A DNA stretch of 28,052 nucleotides from CAZUQP01 sp964622455 (GCA_964622455.1 CAZUQP010000026.1:1-28052), one strand, 5' to 3'; positions 1 through 8,610 are shown, counted from the stretch's first letter. Numbers and translations are program-made. Notes: a model not told the origin generated them from the sequence alone.

Positions 1-279
1 TGTTTCCTATTCTGAAGAGTATGTATGGGATTAAAATGTTTCGCGCCTACAGCGCTTTGATAGATTGTGAATTAAATACCCAGGGTTACGGCGCACAAAA
101 CGCGCCTAACCCTGGGCTAAATTAGTTTCAGGGCCGTAGGCCCTGAAAAGACAAAGCGTGTTGTAGTGCAGAAAACATAACTTCAGATGATGTGGGTTTC
201 AAGTCGTTGGCCTGAAAACACGAAAACTTGCTACAATAAATTCGACAGTCAATGTCAGGTTAAGTTTAGATTTTTACAG
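1..279. repeat. Partial copy of a palindromic intergenic repeat element
   Basis: This stretch is non-coding and matches 20721-21240. It has about 40 bases of central spacer (1-42) and one arm (43-279). The arm carries two strong stem-loops: arms CCCAGGGTTA / TAACCCTGGG at 90-118 and TTCAGGGCC / GGCCCTGAA at 127-147. It also carries two degenerate units of about 70 bp (from about 104 and 174) and ends in a conserved boundary reading tagatttttaca. The other copy has an arm on both sides of the spacer, so the missing arm probably lies just left of position 1. No transposase or REP-associated tyrosine transposase gene is visible. Confidence 0.85.
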
Positions 280-357
280 ATAAGGGGTCAAGTGCTGAAG
301 GATCCCTTATTCTCGCTTACTAAAAAATAATCTAACTGCTTTAGTATCAAAGCCCTC

Positions 358-615
358 TTAATCTCCATAATGTGTACGTGCCTGATGAACAAATATAAGA
401 TGACGTTTTTTATCAATCGTGTAGACAACACGGTCTTTGTAGCTTAAACGAAAAGAAAAAAAATCTTGAAGATCTCCTACCAGTTTCTTTCCGCAATAAG
501 GATCAACAGCAATTTCATGAAGTAATATGTGTTTTAATTTTGTTTTTAAATTAGAAGTTAGTTTTTTAACGTCTTTTGCAGCTTCTTTCGTAAAACGAAT
601 TTCGTATTTAGCCAA
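358..615 (-). CDS. RelE/YoeB-family toxin of a type II toxin-antitoxin pair
   Basis: An 85-residue protein of RelE/ParE/YoeB size. It has the family layout: an N-terminal helical hairpin, then G-K-K-L, a strand with F-S-F-R-L-S-Y-K-D-R-V-V-Y, and a C-terminal T-H-Y. In YoeB/Txe toxins the terminal His-Tyr belongs to the ribosome-dependent mRNA endonuclease site, so mRNA cleavage is the likely activity (family knowledge, not shown here). Translation starts at TTG (613-615), with GGAG about 8 bases upstream. The gene lies 3 bases after the antitoxin stop, so the two are co-transcribed and the weak start would keep toxin below antitoxin. A 77-bp spacer (281-357), containing a weak inverted repeat ATAAGGG/CCCTTAT, separates the stop from the repeat element. 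YoeB is favoured over RelE because of the antitoxin type and operator. Confidence 0.85.
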   Translation of the reverse strand: MAKYEIRFTKEAAKDVKKLTSNLKTKLKHILLHEIAVDPYCGKKLVGDLQDFFSFRLSYKDRVVYTIDKKRHLIFVHQARTHYGD

Positions 616-618
616 ATT

Positions 619-873
619 CTATTCTCCAAAAACATCCTTCATCGAGAGAGTTTCCCCCTTCTTAACTTGTTTAACTGACTTTTTAATTCGTTTGCGAAAA
701 TCAGGAATAGAAAGCAGCTCTAATGTTTCCAACAAACTTTCATAATCTGCTTCAGACAATAGGACAACATCTCCTTTTCGATGCTGAATATGATACGTTT
801 TATGATGTTCACCCGCCCCTTTAATTAAATCAAAAAAGAATTTACGCGCATCGGTTGCACTAAGTGTTGACAT
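619..873 (-). CDS. Phd/YefM-family antitoxin
   Basis: An 84-residue antitoxin. The N-terminus (M-S-T-L-S-A-T-D-A-R-K-F-F-F-D-L-I) is the DNA-binding module typical of Phd/YefM proteins. It is followed by V-V-L-L-S-E-A-D-Y-E-S-L-L-E-T, a hallmark of YefM, and by a charged C-terminal tail that would wrap the toxin. An in-frame start at 918 would add 15 residues, but it lies upstream of the predicted -10 box and has no ribosome site. The ATG at 871-873 has TTGAGG 6-7 bases upstream and is chosen. Expected role: neutralise the toxin encoded 3 bases downstream and repress the shared promoter through the TGTACA sites at 890-907. Confidence 0.88.
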   Translation of the reverse strand: MSTLSATDARKFFFDLIKGAGEHHKTYHIQHRKGDVVLLSEADYESLLETLELLSIPDFRKRIKKSVKQVKKGETLSMKDVFGE

Positions 874-889
874 AGGTACCTCAATAAAT

Positions 890-935
890 TGTACATCTTT
901 ATGTACATAATAGATCATAGCTTAGAATAATACAA
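890..935 (-). promoter_or_regulatory. Toxin-antitoxin promoter with paired TGTACA operators
   Basis: On the minus strand: -35 TTGTAT (935-930), a 17-bp spacer, -10 TATTAT (912-907), then two TGTACA hexamers at 907-902 and 895-890. The hexamers are 12 bp centre to centre and together form the inverted repeat TGTACAT-AAAG-ATGTACA. The E. coli YefM-YoeB operator is known for palindromes with TGTACA cores at this spacing. The -10 touches the first hexamer, which fits autorepression by the toxin-antitoxin complex. Confidence 0.75.
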
Positions 936-1037
936 AGCTTATTCATATCTGGGCTTGAAATAACCCGTGCACTCCTGCAAAAAATTAATTACCATAGCGT
1001 CGCCTTAAGTTCCCATATAAAAAAATAGGAGACAATG

Positions 1038-1502
1038 ATGTTAGCTCGCACTGATCCGCCCCATAATACTGATAATCCCGAAAATAATGACCCTACCCCG
1101 GTGACCCATGAAAATAATAATGATGCCGCCGAAAATCCAGCGACCTGCTCCACGTCAACGCAAATAGGATGCGGACTTGTATTATCTACTGTTTCGCTCG
1201 GGTTAGCATATGTTACTTATCAAGCGGGCAAAGAAGTGAGTCAAGGACATACCTGTCGCACAACTAGGGATGGTGAAGAATCTTGCTCAGCTGTGGCTGC
1301 TTGGATTCAGGTGAGCTTCACAGGCGTTTTATCCGCTGTAGCAGGCATTCCGGTAGTCTACCAGATAGGGAGAGGAATGACTGGCATGGCTCGCGCAGCT
1401 TGCAGCTTTTTTTCTTCTCGCAACGAAGTAGAAGCTCCGCTTTTAGAAGTAGAAGCGCCAGCAGAACCATTACCATCACGCAATGCAATGGCATATACCT
1501 GA
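1038..1502 (+). CDS. Hypothetical protein with two membrane helices
   Basis: I do not recognise this family. The protein is 154 residues from the second ATG (1038), preferred because AGGAG at 1027-1031 lies 6 bases upstream; the ATG at 1035 is only 3 bases from it. The first 40 residues are Asn/Pro/Thr-rich and probably disordered. Two hydrophobic segments follow (about 43-63 and 86-109), joined by a polar loop with two cysteines (C73, C83) that could form a disulfide. The tail holds a twofold E-V-E-A-P motif and is rich in Glu and Pro. Such Glu-rich tails occur in Dot/Icm effectors, but this is only suggestive. A strong terminator follows, so it is monocistronic. Confidence 0.7.
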   Translation: MLARTDPPHNTDNPENNDPTPVTHENNNDAAENPATCSTSTQIGCGLVLSTVSLGLAYVTYQAGKEVSQGHTCRTTRDGEESCSAVAAWIQVSFTGVLSAVAGIPVVYQIGRGMTGMARAACSFFSSRNEVEAPLLEVEAPAEPLPSRNAMAYT

Positions 1503-1510
1503 TCTCTCAA

Positions 1511-1540
1511 AAGAGCTAAGTCATGACTTAGCTCTTTTTA
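1511..1540 (+). terminator. Rho-independent terminator
   Basis: A perfect 26-base palindrome (1511-1536), with arms AAGAGCTAAGTCA and TGACTTAGCTCTT, merges into a run of T. It begins 9 bases after the stop codon of the 1038-1502 gene. Confidence 0.9.
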
Positions 1541-1673
1541 AAATGCGCCCGCCTGCAGTATCTTCTTAAATAGAGCAAAATAGGATCAAGAATGATTGCG
1601 CTTGCTGCTATTTTGTAATATTCTTGCTCAAATTTTTCATAATAATTCACAAAAAAAACGAGCGAGATGCGAT

Positions 1674-4600
1674 ATGCTTCATACCGAACTAGAATCTAAG
1701 CAATTAGTTATAGAAGAGAACCCTCTTGCATCTCGAGTATCAGACCTATGGTCCTTCATGGATAAGGACTATCCAGCGTTTATTATTAAATATTGTGAAT
1801 ATAATAATTTCCATTCATTACTAGATGAGTTAGAAAAATTAAAAAAAAATCCGCAGGATGATGCGCTATTAGAAGATTTTTTTCATGCATTATCTATTCC
1901 ACGACAGGATCCTGAAAATCTCCTTTGCGGAAATTTTTTGTTTTATGCTATTGTAAAAACCGATATCCAATTAGTTAAGCTTTTACTCGATGCGCATGAA
2001 TTCTCTCCTCATCAAATAACAGATACCTATAGTCTCCCAGAAATATTCTGGCACTATGCTGTTATTTTTAAAAAACAGAAAGATGGTTCTCGCACTACCA
2101 TTATTAACGTACTGGAAATTTTTGGTAACAACTTAGATTGGTTTAATAGTTATATTGAGCAACATAATTCTCAGCAATATAATTCTGCCGCTCCATCTCC
2201 TTTACCACTTCTGATTGAGCCTTACGATTTTCTCATCCCATTAGATCTATCTAACCACAATGATGAAAAACAATTTCATTCAGAAAAAGAACCAAAAATT
2301 CAAATCATTCCACTCATTCGAATGTTAAATGCACTAGGGGTAGCTGGAGTTTTATATCTGAGAGACTATCTTATCCAATCCAAACGCACAACTATAGATA
2401 TTCTAGACCAATTATCTTGTCATGATATTGAGCTGGGAAGTTTTTTCTCTGTCCTATATGTAAAATTCTCTGAACGATTTCCTGATCTTAACGAAAGAAT
2501 TAAAGAACGTAGTTTATTGCCTTTTTCAAAAGCAGTGGACATGAATTATTTGCTGGGCATTTTAGCAAAATCTATCACTTTGGCAGAACTACCCTATTCT
2601 AAATCAGAAAACATCTCGATAATTGATGAGCATACAAAGAAACAAGCATGCTTGATACTGGAAAATTTATTAACTTATTCTAGCGAGATACTTAACCTAA
2701 AAAACGATAGCACTGATAAAACAGATACCGTAGAAAGCAAGTTACAATCTTTAGTTAAAGAAAGAAAAATTAACGAGCTAGGAGAATTATGTACAACCTA
2801 CATAGTTCTGAAAAAAATTTATGAAGCATCTAATTCTCTTCCAGAACATTTGACTGGAGTATTTAAGGATCGAAAGGATCTATTTCAAACAATAAAAAAA
2901 TATGAAGCTGCATTGACATCAGAAAATATTACCATATCAGTTAAAGCAACCATAGTATGGTTAATCGAGACTTGTTACCCTATATGCGCAGAAATAGAAG
3001 AATTAAAAAAAACATTAAACGCCCCCGTCAGAATAGCTCAAGACGCGCGAGAAGAAATTCTAGAAGCACAACAAAGACACATCATACACACCATAGAAGG
3101 AGCGGAAAATCTATGCAGAGAAATCTCTAAATCAATTAATTCTATAAAAAATAACCCACTCACAAATGATCTCACTGAAATACAAGACAAGATAAAAATA
3201 TTAATCCACTTCACCTATATAATGGAAGAAAATCAAGAAAAAATATATATCGATAAAGCAAAAAATTTATTACTAGAAATACTTCAACCGCCAAAAGAAA
3301 CAATGATACTTGAATCAGAAGTGAAAAGTATTACAGAAGCCGCAAATAAATTATTAGATTCTTTTTTTACCGAAATAAAAGCTGAAATTAAAGAAAGATA
3401 TGCTCTCATTTTTATAAAAAAATTGCGCGAACAACACGAGAGAACAGATCACATTCCAGAAGCCTTGATATATTTTAATGTCCTTCAGAATATTACCCGT
3501 GATTATTTATCCAATGAAAAAGTTAAACAAAACCTAATTGATAATATTAAAAAAAATCACGATAAAAAAATAGCGCTCGATACAGAAAAGAAAGAAAAAA
3601 AGAAGTCAAAAAAAACACGTCAAAAAGAGGAAAGAAGAGCTGAAAAAGAAGCCGCGGCTAAAAAGGCAGAGGAAGAAGCCGCCAAAAAAGCAGAAAAAGA
3701 AGCGGCAGCTAAAAAATCCAAGGAAGAAGTTGCTGCTAAAAAAGCCAAAGAAGAAGCTGCCACTAAAAAAGCGGCGAGAGAAGCCGCTAAAAAAGCCCAG
3801 GAAAAGGCAGCGGCTAAAAAAGCCAAAGAAGAAGCAGCAGCGGAAAAAGCTCGGGAAGAAGCAGCAGCTACTGAAAAAGCCCGAAAAGAAGCAGCACTAA
3901 AAGCTAGAAAACAAGCCGAAAAAATAGCAAGTACTGCGAGAATTCAAGAACTCATGAATCGCGCAAAAAAAATTGATAAAGTAGAAAATTATAATGAATT
4001 TTGCCAACAATTTGAAATTACGTTAACTGAACGATCATTAACATTATCCAATTTGAGCGATGAAATTAAAAGTGAACAATTGTCAAGACAAATAAAATCG
4101 GCAAAAGCAGTGATTCAATCCCTATTAGTGGAGATAGCCGGCTCTCCTCCGAGAAAACCTACTCGAGAAGAAAAAAATAGACCTGTTAATTACTCAGAAG
4201 AAAAAATACCTAGTCAAGAAACGAGTCAATTCAGAGAATATTTTTCAGAATGGAATAAAAAAATTCGTTTCTATTTAAAACAAGCAAGAATGCTTCGCGA
4301 AAAAATGCGCGCTAATCATGAAGCAACTGCTGAAATAGAAAAATGGATTGAAAGATTAGAACATTCTTCACTTTCTATACGCGCATTTACGCCCGATGAA
4401 TGCACAATTTATGCGAGTTTTCCTGAATTATTACGTGCGACAGACCAACAAAATAAATTTAAACCTATCTCCACGGATAAAGGAACATCTATTGCAGACA
4501 TGTTGCTTCCTAGTCTTAAGCTATCTCGCAATGATTTTGATGTAAGCACTACACTCACTCACAGTAATGAAAAAAATTGTATTCTTTCATCCGTATTAGA

Positions 4601-5630
4601 ACTATGCGTCATCTTAAGAAAAGTGAGAAATAAAAAATTCGGTGATCTTACCCTGATTGACGTTGAAGAAGGCCGCAATATACACATCCCTCATCAACAT
4701 TCTTACAATATTATTTTGCATTTTCAAAAACCATCAGGTGAACCGCTTATCTTAGATTGGACAATCTCTAAAAAAAGTTACCTTGAAATAATGCAAGAAC
4801 CTGGTAACGCACCCTGTGTTGCAGCCATGCTTGGATTAAACATACCAGACGGAACAATATATTGCCCATTGGACTCAGACAATTTAGATATAAACGATCT
4901 TATAAAATTACAAACCTATCAAGATGATCAACTTGAAACGCTCGACTTTAGGCAAGTAAGAAAATATCTAGATCAAAACCCCGGGAAACTGTCTTTTTGG
5001 CTGCGCATTATAGTGAAATTTGTAGAAGGAAACATTGATTTAAAAGAAGAAGACTTAGTGATGGCTGCGGGGGAAATACAAAATAATATACAACAAAATA
5101 ATATGCGAACTACTCATCATGGTTTTGCTGCTTTCGTATTTGACCTGAGCCCCAATAGACTTCAAGCATTTCACAAACTGATGTATGTGGAACAATTTCG
5201 TTTCATTTTTAAGTTGAAAAATGAAGATAAATTTTTTGTGGAACATGTTAACAGTCAATTATCCAGGCTCGCTGCCACTAAAATTCCCCCTAGAGAGATA
5301 GCCCAAAATTATATAATCGTGATGATTGCTTATCATTTAATGAACTCTTGCGCTCATATGTACAATCACGATGTATCCAAAACAGCAAAATCTCTTGCTT
5401 GTCATTTTTTACCCTCCTCTGGAAAAATAAAAAATAACAACAAAATAATAGATCAGATAGCCAGGACCGCTTTAGATATTAAAAAATCCATTGACAAAGC
5501 AGGATCTCTGCCAAATCTAGAAAATTCGCGTATCATTATAGATCAATTTAAATTAAACGATTTCTATCTTACTAAAGCACCCTCTCAAGAATTATCTTCT
5601 TTTAAACCTCGAAACTTGGGTTTTTGTTAA
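1674..5630 (+). CDS. Giant coiled-coil protein, possible transglutaminase-like domain
   Basis: About 1318 residues from the ATG at 1674; an in-frame TTG at 1596 would add 26 residues. Neither start is decisive: AGGA lies 10 bases before the TTG, GAGCGAG about 8 before the ATG. No full-length family is recognised. Residues about 85-110 resemble a single ankyrin repeat. Residues about 640-760 are a Lys/Ala/Glu-rich array of 8-9-residue units (A-A-K-K-A-K-E-E type), predicting a long charged or TolA-like helix. Towards the C-terminus, Cys969 opens a helix, followed by His1009 and Asp1028 in H-S-Y-N-I-I-L-H and L-I-L-D-W-T. That order and spacing recall transglutaminase/papain-like Cys-His-Asp triads (inference). 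No signal peptide or membrane segment is evident. A host-directed secreted protein is plausible but unproven. Confidence 0.8.
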   Translation: MLHTELESKQLVIEENPLASRVSDLWSFMDKDYPAFIIKYCEYNNFHSLLDELEKLKKNPQDDALLEDFFHALSIPRQDPENLLCGNFLFYAIVKTDIQLVKLLLDAHEFSPHQITDTYSLPEIFWHYAVIFKKQKDGSRTTIINVLEIFGNNLDWFNSYIEQHNSQQYNSAAPSPLPLLIEPYDFLIPLDLSNHNDEKQFHSEKEPKIQIIPLIRMLNALGVAGVLYLRDYLIQSKRTTIDILDQLSCHDIELGSFFSVLYVKFSERFPDLNERIKERSLLPFSKAVDMNYLLGILAKSITLAELPYSKSENISIIDEHTKKQACLILENLLTYSSEILNLKNDSTDKTDTVESKLQSLVKERKINELGELCTTYIVLKKIYEASNSLPEHLTGVFKDRKDLFQTIKKYEAALTSENITISVKATIVWLIETCYPICAEIEELKKTLNAPVRIAQDAREEILEAQQRHIIHTIEGAENLCREISKSINSIKNNPLTNDLTEIQDKIKILIHFTYIMEENQEKIYIDKAKNLLLEILQPPKETMILESEVKSITEAANKLLDSFFTEIKAEIKERYALIFIKKLREQHERTDHIPEALIYFNVLQNITRDYLSNEKVKQNLIDNIKKNHDKKIALDTEKKEKKKSKKTRQKEERRAEKEAAAKKAEEEAAKKAEKEAAAKKSKEEVAAKKAKEEAATKKAAREAAKKAQEKAAAKKAKEEAAAEKAREEAAATEKARKEAALKARKQAEKIASTARIQELMNRAKKIDKVENYNEFCQQFEITLTERSLTLSNLSDEIKSEQLSRQIKSAKAVIQSLLVEIAGSPPRKPTREEKNRPVNYSEEKIPSQETSQFREYFSEWNKKIRFYLKQARMLREKMRANHEATAEIEKWIERLEHSSLSIRAFTPDECTIYASFPELLRATDQQNKFKPISTDKGTSIADMLLPSLKLSRNDFDVSTTLTHSNEKNCILSSVLELCVILRKVRNKKFGDLTLIDVEEGRNIHIPHQHSYNIILHFQKPSGEPLILDWTISKKSYLEIMQEPGNAPCVAAMLGLNIPDGTIYCPLDSDNLDINDLIKLQTYQDDQLETLDFRQVRKYLDQNPGKLSFWLRIIVKFVEGNIDLKEEDLVMAAGEIQNNIQQNNMRTTHHGFAAFVFDLSPNRLQAFHKLMYVEQFRFIFKLKNEDKFFVEHVNSQLSRLAATKIPPREIAQNYIIVMIAYHLMNSCAHMYNHDVSKTAKSLACHFLPSSGKIKNNNKIIDQIARTALDIKKSIDKAGSLPNLENSRIIIDQFKLNDFYLTKAPSQELSSFKPRNLGFC

Positions 5631-5651
5631 TAATGCAAAAAAATAAATATT

Positions 5652-6854
5652 TTATACAGCCTTTCTGGGCAACATGGGCATATATGCAAAAATCATTAAA
5701 GTCATCATTCCCCATAATCCGCAAGATAACCACAAAGCATGAGAGGAAAATTGTTCCATGATGATACCGCCCACTAAAGGACCAAAAAATATTCCCATGT
5801 TAGATGACGCCGAATAAATTGACATATAACTGCCGCGCCGCCCTTCAGGTGAGAGATCAGAAATATAAGTACTTGTTGCAGGAAATAAAATCATTTCACC
5901 TATGGTCCAACACATCGTTAACAAAATAATGTGCCATTTTAAGTAGGCAAAATAAAAACCTAGAAATCCGAGGGTAATAAAAAAACTTCCCCAGAATAAA
6001 CTGTTACGTGCACGCCAGGAAAGCATGGCCACATTCAAGGGTAATTCTAAAAAAACAATCATTAACGTATTGACTGTAAATAATAATCCATAAAAACCCG
6101 ATGAAAAATGTAAATCGCGCGCAAGAAAAACAGCCAATGTCGTTTCATGTTGAAAAAACACCATTTGGGTAGGGATCAGTCCCAAGATAAACCAACGGAG
6201 CAGTGCATCGCGTTTTAACCACTTCAAACTGAATTCAAATTGATGTTCTAACGTGGGTGTATAATTCATCCAAGATGAATTTTTAAAACCCACAAATAAA
6301 ATAATAGCTGCGAGAATATTACTTAAACCATTCATTCTAAAAATAGCGGGAAAAGAATGCAAAGCTAAATAACCCGCAATTGCAGGACCGATACTCATCC
6401 CTAAATTTAATGCGAGACGATAAACCGTAAATGCGATTTTAAGAAATCCGAGAGGCGCAAGTAAACTCACAAATGTTTGGCCCGCAGGACGATATAAGCC
6501 AAAAATACATCCCCAAACAATACACATCATAAAAACACTGTAAAAATGCTGCAGTAGAGGAAAACAAATTAACGTAATCCCGTTCAGGATGAGAATATTA
6601 ACCATCATACGCACGCTGCCAAAGCGATCAATCAAAGTTCCGCCCAAAAGACCTGTGAGAAACATGCTGACTCCTGAGATGGCAAAACAATAGGTTGCTT
6701 GCATCACTGAAAAATGCAAATGCTTCGTTAAATACAACACTAAAAATACAAATGCGGCATTACCCAACTGATTAATAAAGACAGCCGTAATTAAAATCCA
6801 AAAAACGCTTGGAAATAATTTAATCTGAGCATACGTTTGGCGAAAAATAGTCAT
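5652..6854 (-). CDS. Major facilitator superfamily transporter
   Basis: A 400-residue polytopic protein with about 12 hydrophobic segments, the usual length for a drug:H+ antiporter-like MFS carrier. The loop after helix 2 carries motif A (G-G-T-L-I-D-R-F-G-S-V-R, residues 71-82). Helix 5 holds R-L-A-L-N-L-G-M-S-I-G-P-A-I-A-G, like motif C of the DHA1 exporters (N-x-G-x-x-x-G-P-x-x-x-G). This favours an inner-membrane exporter of small molecules; the substrate cannot be read from sequence. The gene converges on the large coiled-coil gene with only 21 bases between stops and no clear terminator. It has a consensus-like promoter of its own. No obvious Shine-Dalgarno precedes the ATG. Confidence 0.9.
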   Translation of the reverse strand: MTIFRQTYAQIKLFPSVFWILITAVFINQLGNAAFVFLVLYLTKHLHFSVMQATYCFAISGVSMFLTGLLGGTLIDRFGSVRMMVNILILNGITLICFPLLQHFYSVFMMCIVWGCIFGLYRPAGQTFVSLLAPLGFLKIAFTVYRLALNLGMSIGPAIAGYLALHSFPAIFRMNGLSNILAAIILFVGFKNSSWMNYTPTLEHQFEFSLKWLKRDALLRWFILGLIPTQMVFFQHETTLAVFLARDLHFSSGFYGLLFTVNTLMIVFLELPLNVAMLSWRARNSLFWGSFFITLGFLGFYFAYLKWHIILLTMCWTIGEMILFPATSTYISDLSPEGRRGSYMSIYSASSNMGIFFGPLVGGIIMEQFSSHALWLSCGLWGMMTLMIFAYMPMLPRKAV

Positions 6855-6915
6855 GGCAGGAATCGCTTGAGAGCAAGATAGGTTTATTTTTATACATAAT
6901 GATTAATTATTTTTC

Positions 6916-6944
6916 ATATTATGTCGTTGCACCTATTATGTCAA
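6916..6944 (-). promoter_or_regulatory. Sigma-70 type promoter of the MFS gene
   Basis: On the minus strand: a perfect -35 TTGACA (6944-6939), a 17-bp spacer and -10 TAATAT (6921-6916), about 62 bases before the MFS start codon. It is the best -35 match seen in the window. Confidence 0.65.
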
Positions 6945-6988
6945 TTAAAAAGCATAGCTATCTAGAAAAATAAAAAAATTATTTTTCA

Positions 6989-7021
6989 TTTAAGAATTTC
7001 TTAAGAATTGAAGATTACACT
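6989..7021 (+). promoter_or_regulatory. PmrA-box-like tandem repeat and -10
   Basis: Two direct half-sites, tTTAAGAAT (6989-6997) and cTTAAGAAT (7000-7008), separated by 2 bases, give TTAA cores 11 bp apart. Published PmrA sites of Legionella and Coxiella have the form cTTAATATT-N2-cTTAATATT. A possible -10, TACACT (7016-7021), lies 7 bases after the box, where an activator would replace the -35. It precedes the 7062 gene. The two other such boxes in the window share the 11-bp and 7-bp spacing. Confidence 0.5.
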
Positions 7022-7061
7022 CTAGTCCAGTTTATTCATTAACAATATCAAGGACGAACGT

Positions 7062-8171
7062 ATGTTTATTCGATCTGCTTACCAGTGGCTTTTTCCGGTA
7101 ACAACAACTCAAGCCCCCAGCACTGCTACAACAAACACAAATCAATCCTCGACGTCAACACAAAGTACAGAAGGAACAGATGAGGCAGAAATCAGAGACC
7201 TTTTGAATGAAATGACCCTCAAAGTTGCAAATGCTGAGGAGAAAACAGCTTCTTTTGCAACGCCTATTTCTCAGGGTAACGATGCAGAATTGCCGCTTTC
7301 AGGTGGTGATGAGCTAACAGCATTGAGTCAAGAACAAAAAAATATACAAATTATCACGAGAGCCTTCGAAACGCTTTTATCCAACATACGAAATAAAGAA
7401 GCGCCTGCCACCCCTGAAGAAATAAAACACGCTTCAGATACTGCCATTAAAGATAAAACAGCACTTCCTGTTGCGCATTATCCGCTATTATCAAACGCAG
7501 CTAAAAAAATTGAAACTGAAATAACAGCCTGTGCCCCATTTTTGTCAGAAAAATATAGGGATCTATGGAAAGAGTCACAGAAAAAAACAACTGATCATGC
7601 AAAACAAAAAGAATTTTGTAATGATGCTATTCAATTAGGATCAAACTTGAATGCTTTTGTTAACAGAATTATTAAAATAATAGAACAAGAAAAAGTAAAA
7701 AATGAAAATTTACGAGGCACCCTTGTTAATCTATTAGAATTTGGAATAGCAGAAACCGTTCATATTGCTAGCTTAAAAGCAATCCTTAGCTTCATCTCAG
7801 AAATCATCAAATCGCAATATTCTAATACTGGGAATGACAATGCGCTGTTAAACACAAAAATAGAGGTTGCGGGTGATCTTAGTAAATTAAATGGGTTTTT
7901 AAGCGCCATCATCGCGGGATTTCAAGGTTTTTATTCGATAGCAAATGGTCAATTTACTAAAATGCACGTCAAACAACCCCTGACGATTAGCATACCACGC
8001 TCAGATCTTGAGATTCCCACAACTCCTGCAACACCTGGAACACCTGGAAAGAAAAATTTTTATGCTGCTACTTCGCCTCGTTTCTTAAGAAGTCTGCCGC
8101 CGTTGTCAGATACCTCTTCTACAAAAGAAACAACAAAGCGAGGGGAAAGACTATACTATCTCCATGTGTAA
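7062..8171 (+). CDS. Hypothetical protein, candidate secreted effector
   Basis: 369 residues with no recognised domain. The first 50 residues are Ser/Thr/Gln-rich and likely disordered. Residues about 55-310 are mostly helical, including an amphipathic stretch around L-L-E-F-G-I-A-E-T and a hydrophobic patch L-S-A-I-I-A-G-F. The tail has a T-P-A-T-P-G-T-P-G linker and a basic end. No signal peptide or clear membrane helix is seen. The start is well supported by AAGGA about 8 bases before ATG. It is monocistronic, with a PmrA-like box upstream and a hairpin downstream. An orphan protein under a PmrA-like promoter with disordered ends is a reasonable type IV effector candidate; this rests on context only. 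Confidence 0.75.
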   Translation: MFIRSAYQWLFPVTTTQAPSTATTNTNQSSTSTQSTEGTDEAEIRDLLNEMTLKVANAEEKTASFATPISQGNDAELPLSGGDELTALSQEQKNIQIITRAFETLLSNIRNKEAPATPEEIKHASDTAIKDKTALPVAHYPLLSNAAKKIETEITACAPFLSEKYRDLWKESQKKTTDHAKQKEFCNDAIQLGSNLNAFVNRIIKIIEQEKVKNENLRGTLVNLLEFGIAETVHIASLKAILSFISEIIKSQYSNTGNDNALLNTKIEVAGDLSKLNGFLSAIIAGFQGFYSIANGQFTKMHVKQPLTISIPRSDLEIPTTPATPGTPGKKNFYAATSPRFLRSLPPLSDTSSTKETTKRGERLYYLHV

Positions 8172-8199
8172 AAAAAATTTAACTCAGAATAAAAGTGGT

Positions 8200-8250
8200 A
8201 ATAATCCAGGACAACCCTATTTATAACATATAACGTTGTTCTGGGTTATT
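8200..8250. terminator. Long hairpin between convergent genes
   Basis: A 16-bp stem (8200-8215 with 8235-8250, all positions paired if G-T is allowed) closes a 19-base AT-rich loop between the convergent 7062-8171 gene and phhB. The T-rich tail is weak on either side. Its position suits a bidirectional transcription stop. Confidence 0.6.
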
Positions 8251-8265
8251 TGCTTTGTCAGATTT

Positions 8266-8610
8266 TCAATTCGAATCTAGCGCATTTATTTTTGCAGCAC
8301 AAATAAAATCATTTTCAGATAAACCTTTAATAGCATGCGTTGTATAATGCACCACACAATAATTATAACCAACTTCCATATCCGGATGATGGTTCTCTTG
8401 GTTTGCAATCCATGCTATGGCATTAACAAACGCCATGGTTTTATAAAAATTTTTAAATGCAAAACGACGTTCGATCATCGTTTTTTCTGCATTCACTTCC
8501 CAATTTTTGACTTCCCCTAATAATTTACTTACTTTTTCACTGGGAAGAGGCGGCACACCGCCTTCACAAGGAAGACATTTTTTTGCCTGTAAATCACATG
8601 TTTCGTGCAT
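8266..8610 (-). CDS. phhB: Pterin-4a-carbinolamine dehydratase
   Basis: Dehydrates 4a-hydroxytetrahydrobiopterin so that the pterin cofactor of phenylalanine hydroxylase can be recycled. The 114-residue product is a normal PCD/DCoH length. It has the N-terminal C-L-P-C-E-G-G-V-P-P-L segment typical of proteobacterial PhhB, the catalytic block E-N-H-H-P-D-M-E-V-G-Y-N, then T-T-H-A-I-K-G-L-S-E-N-D. The ATG at 8608-8610 has GGAG 6 bases upstream and is preferred over in-frame ATGs at 8622 and 8649, which lie deeper inside phhA. It overlaps the end of phhA by 17 bases, indicating translational coupling and equal expression with its partner enzyme. Confidence 0.95.
   Translation of the reverse strand: MHETCDLQAKKCLPCEGGVPPLPSEKVSKLLGEVKNWEVNAEKTMIERRFAFKNFYKTMAFVNAIAWIANQENHHPDMEVGYNYCVVHYTTHAIKGLSENDFICAAKINALDSN

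Noticed and set aside
960..1034. PmrA-like box upstream of the 1038 gene
   Set aside because: TTAA motifs are present but not at 11-bp spacing; only a single half-site could be argued.
1592..1618. Tiny leader peptide M-I-A-L-A-A-I-L before the large gene
   Set aside because: Eight codons with only a moderate upstream AGGA, and no attenuator-like hairpins or regulatory codons.
3620..3826. Leftward open frame of Ala/Phe/Leu-rich sequence
   Set aside because: Antisense shadow of the Lys/Ala/Glu repeat array in the large rightward gene; no ribosome site.
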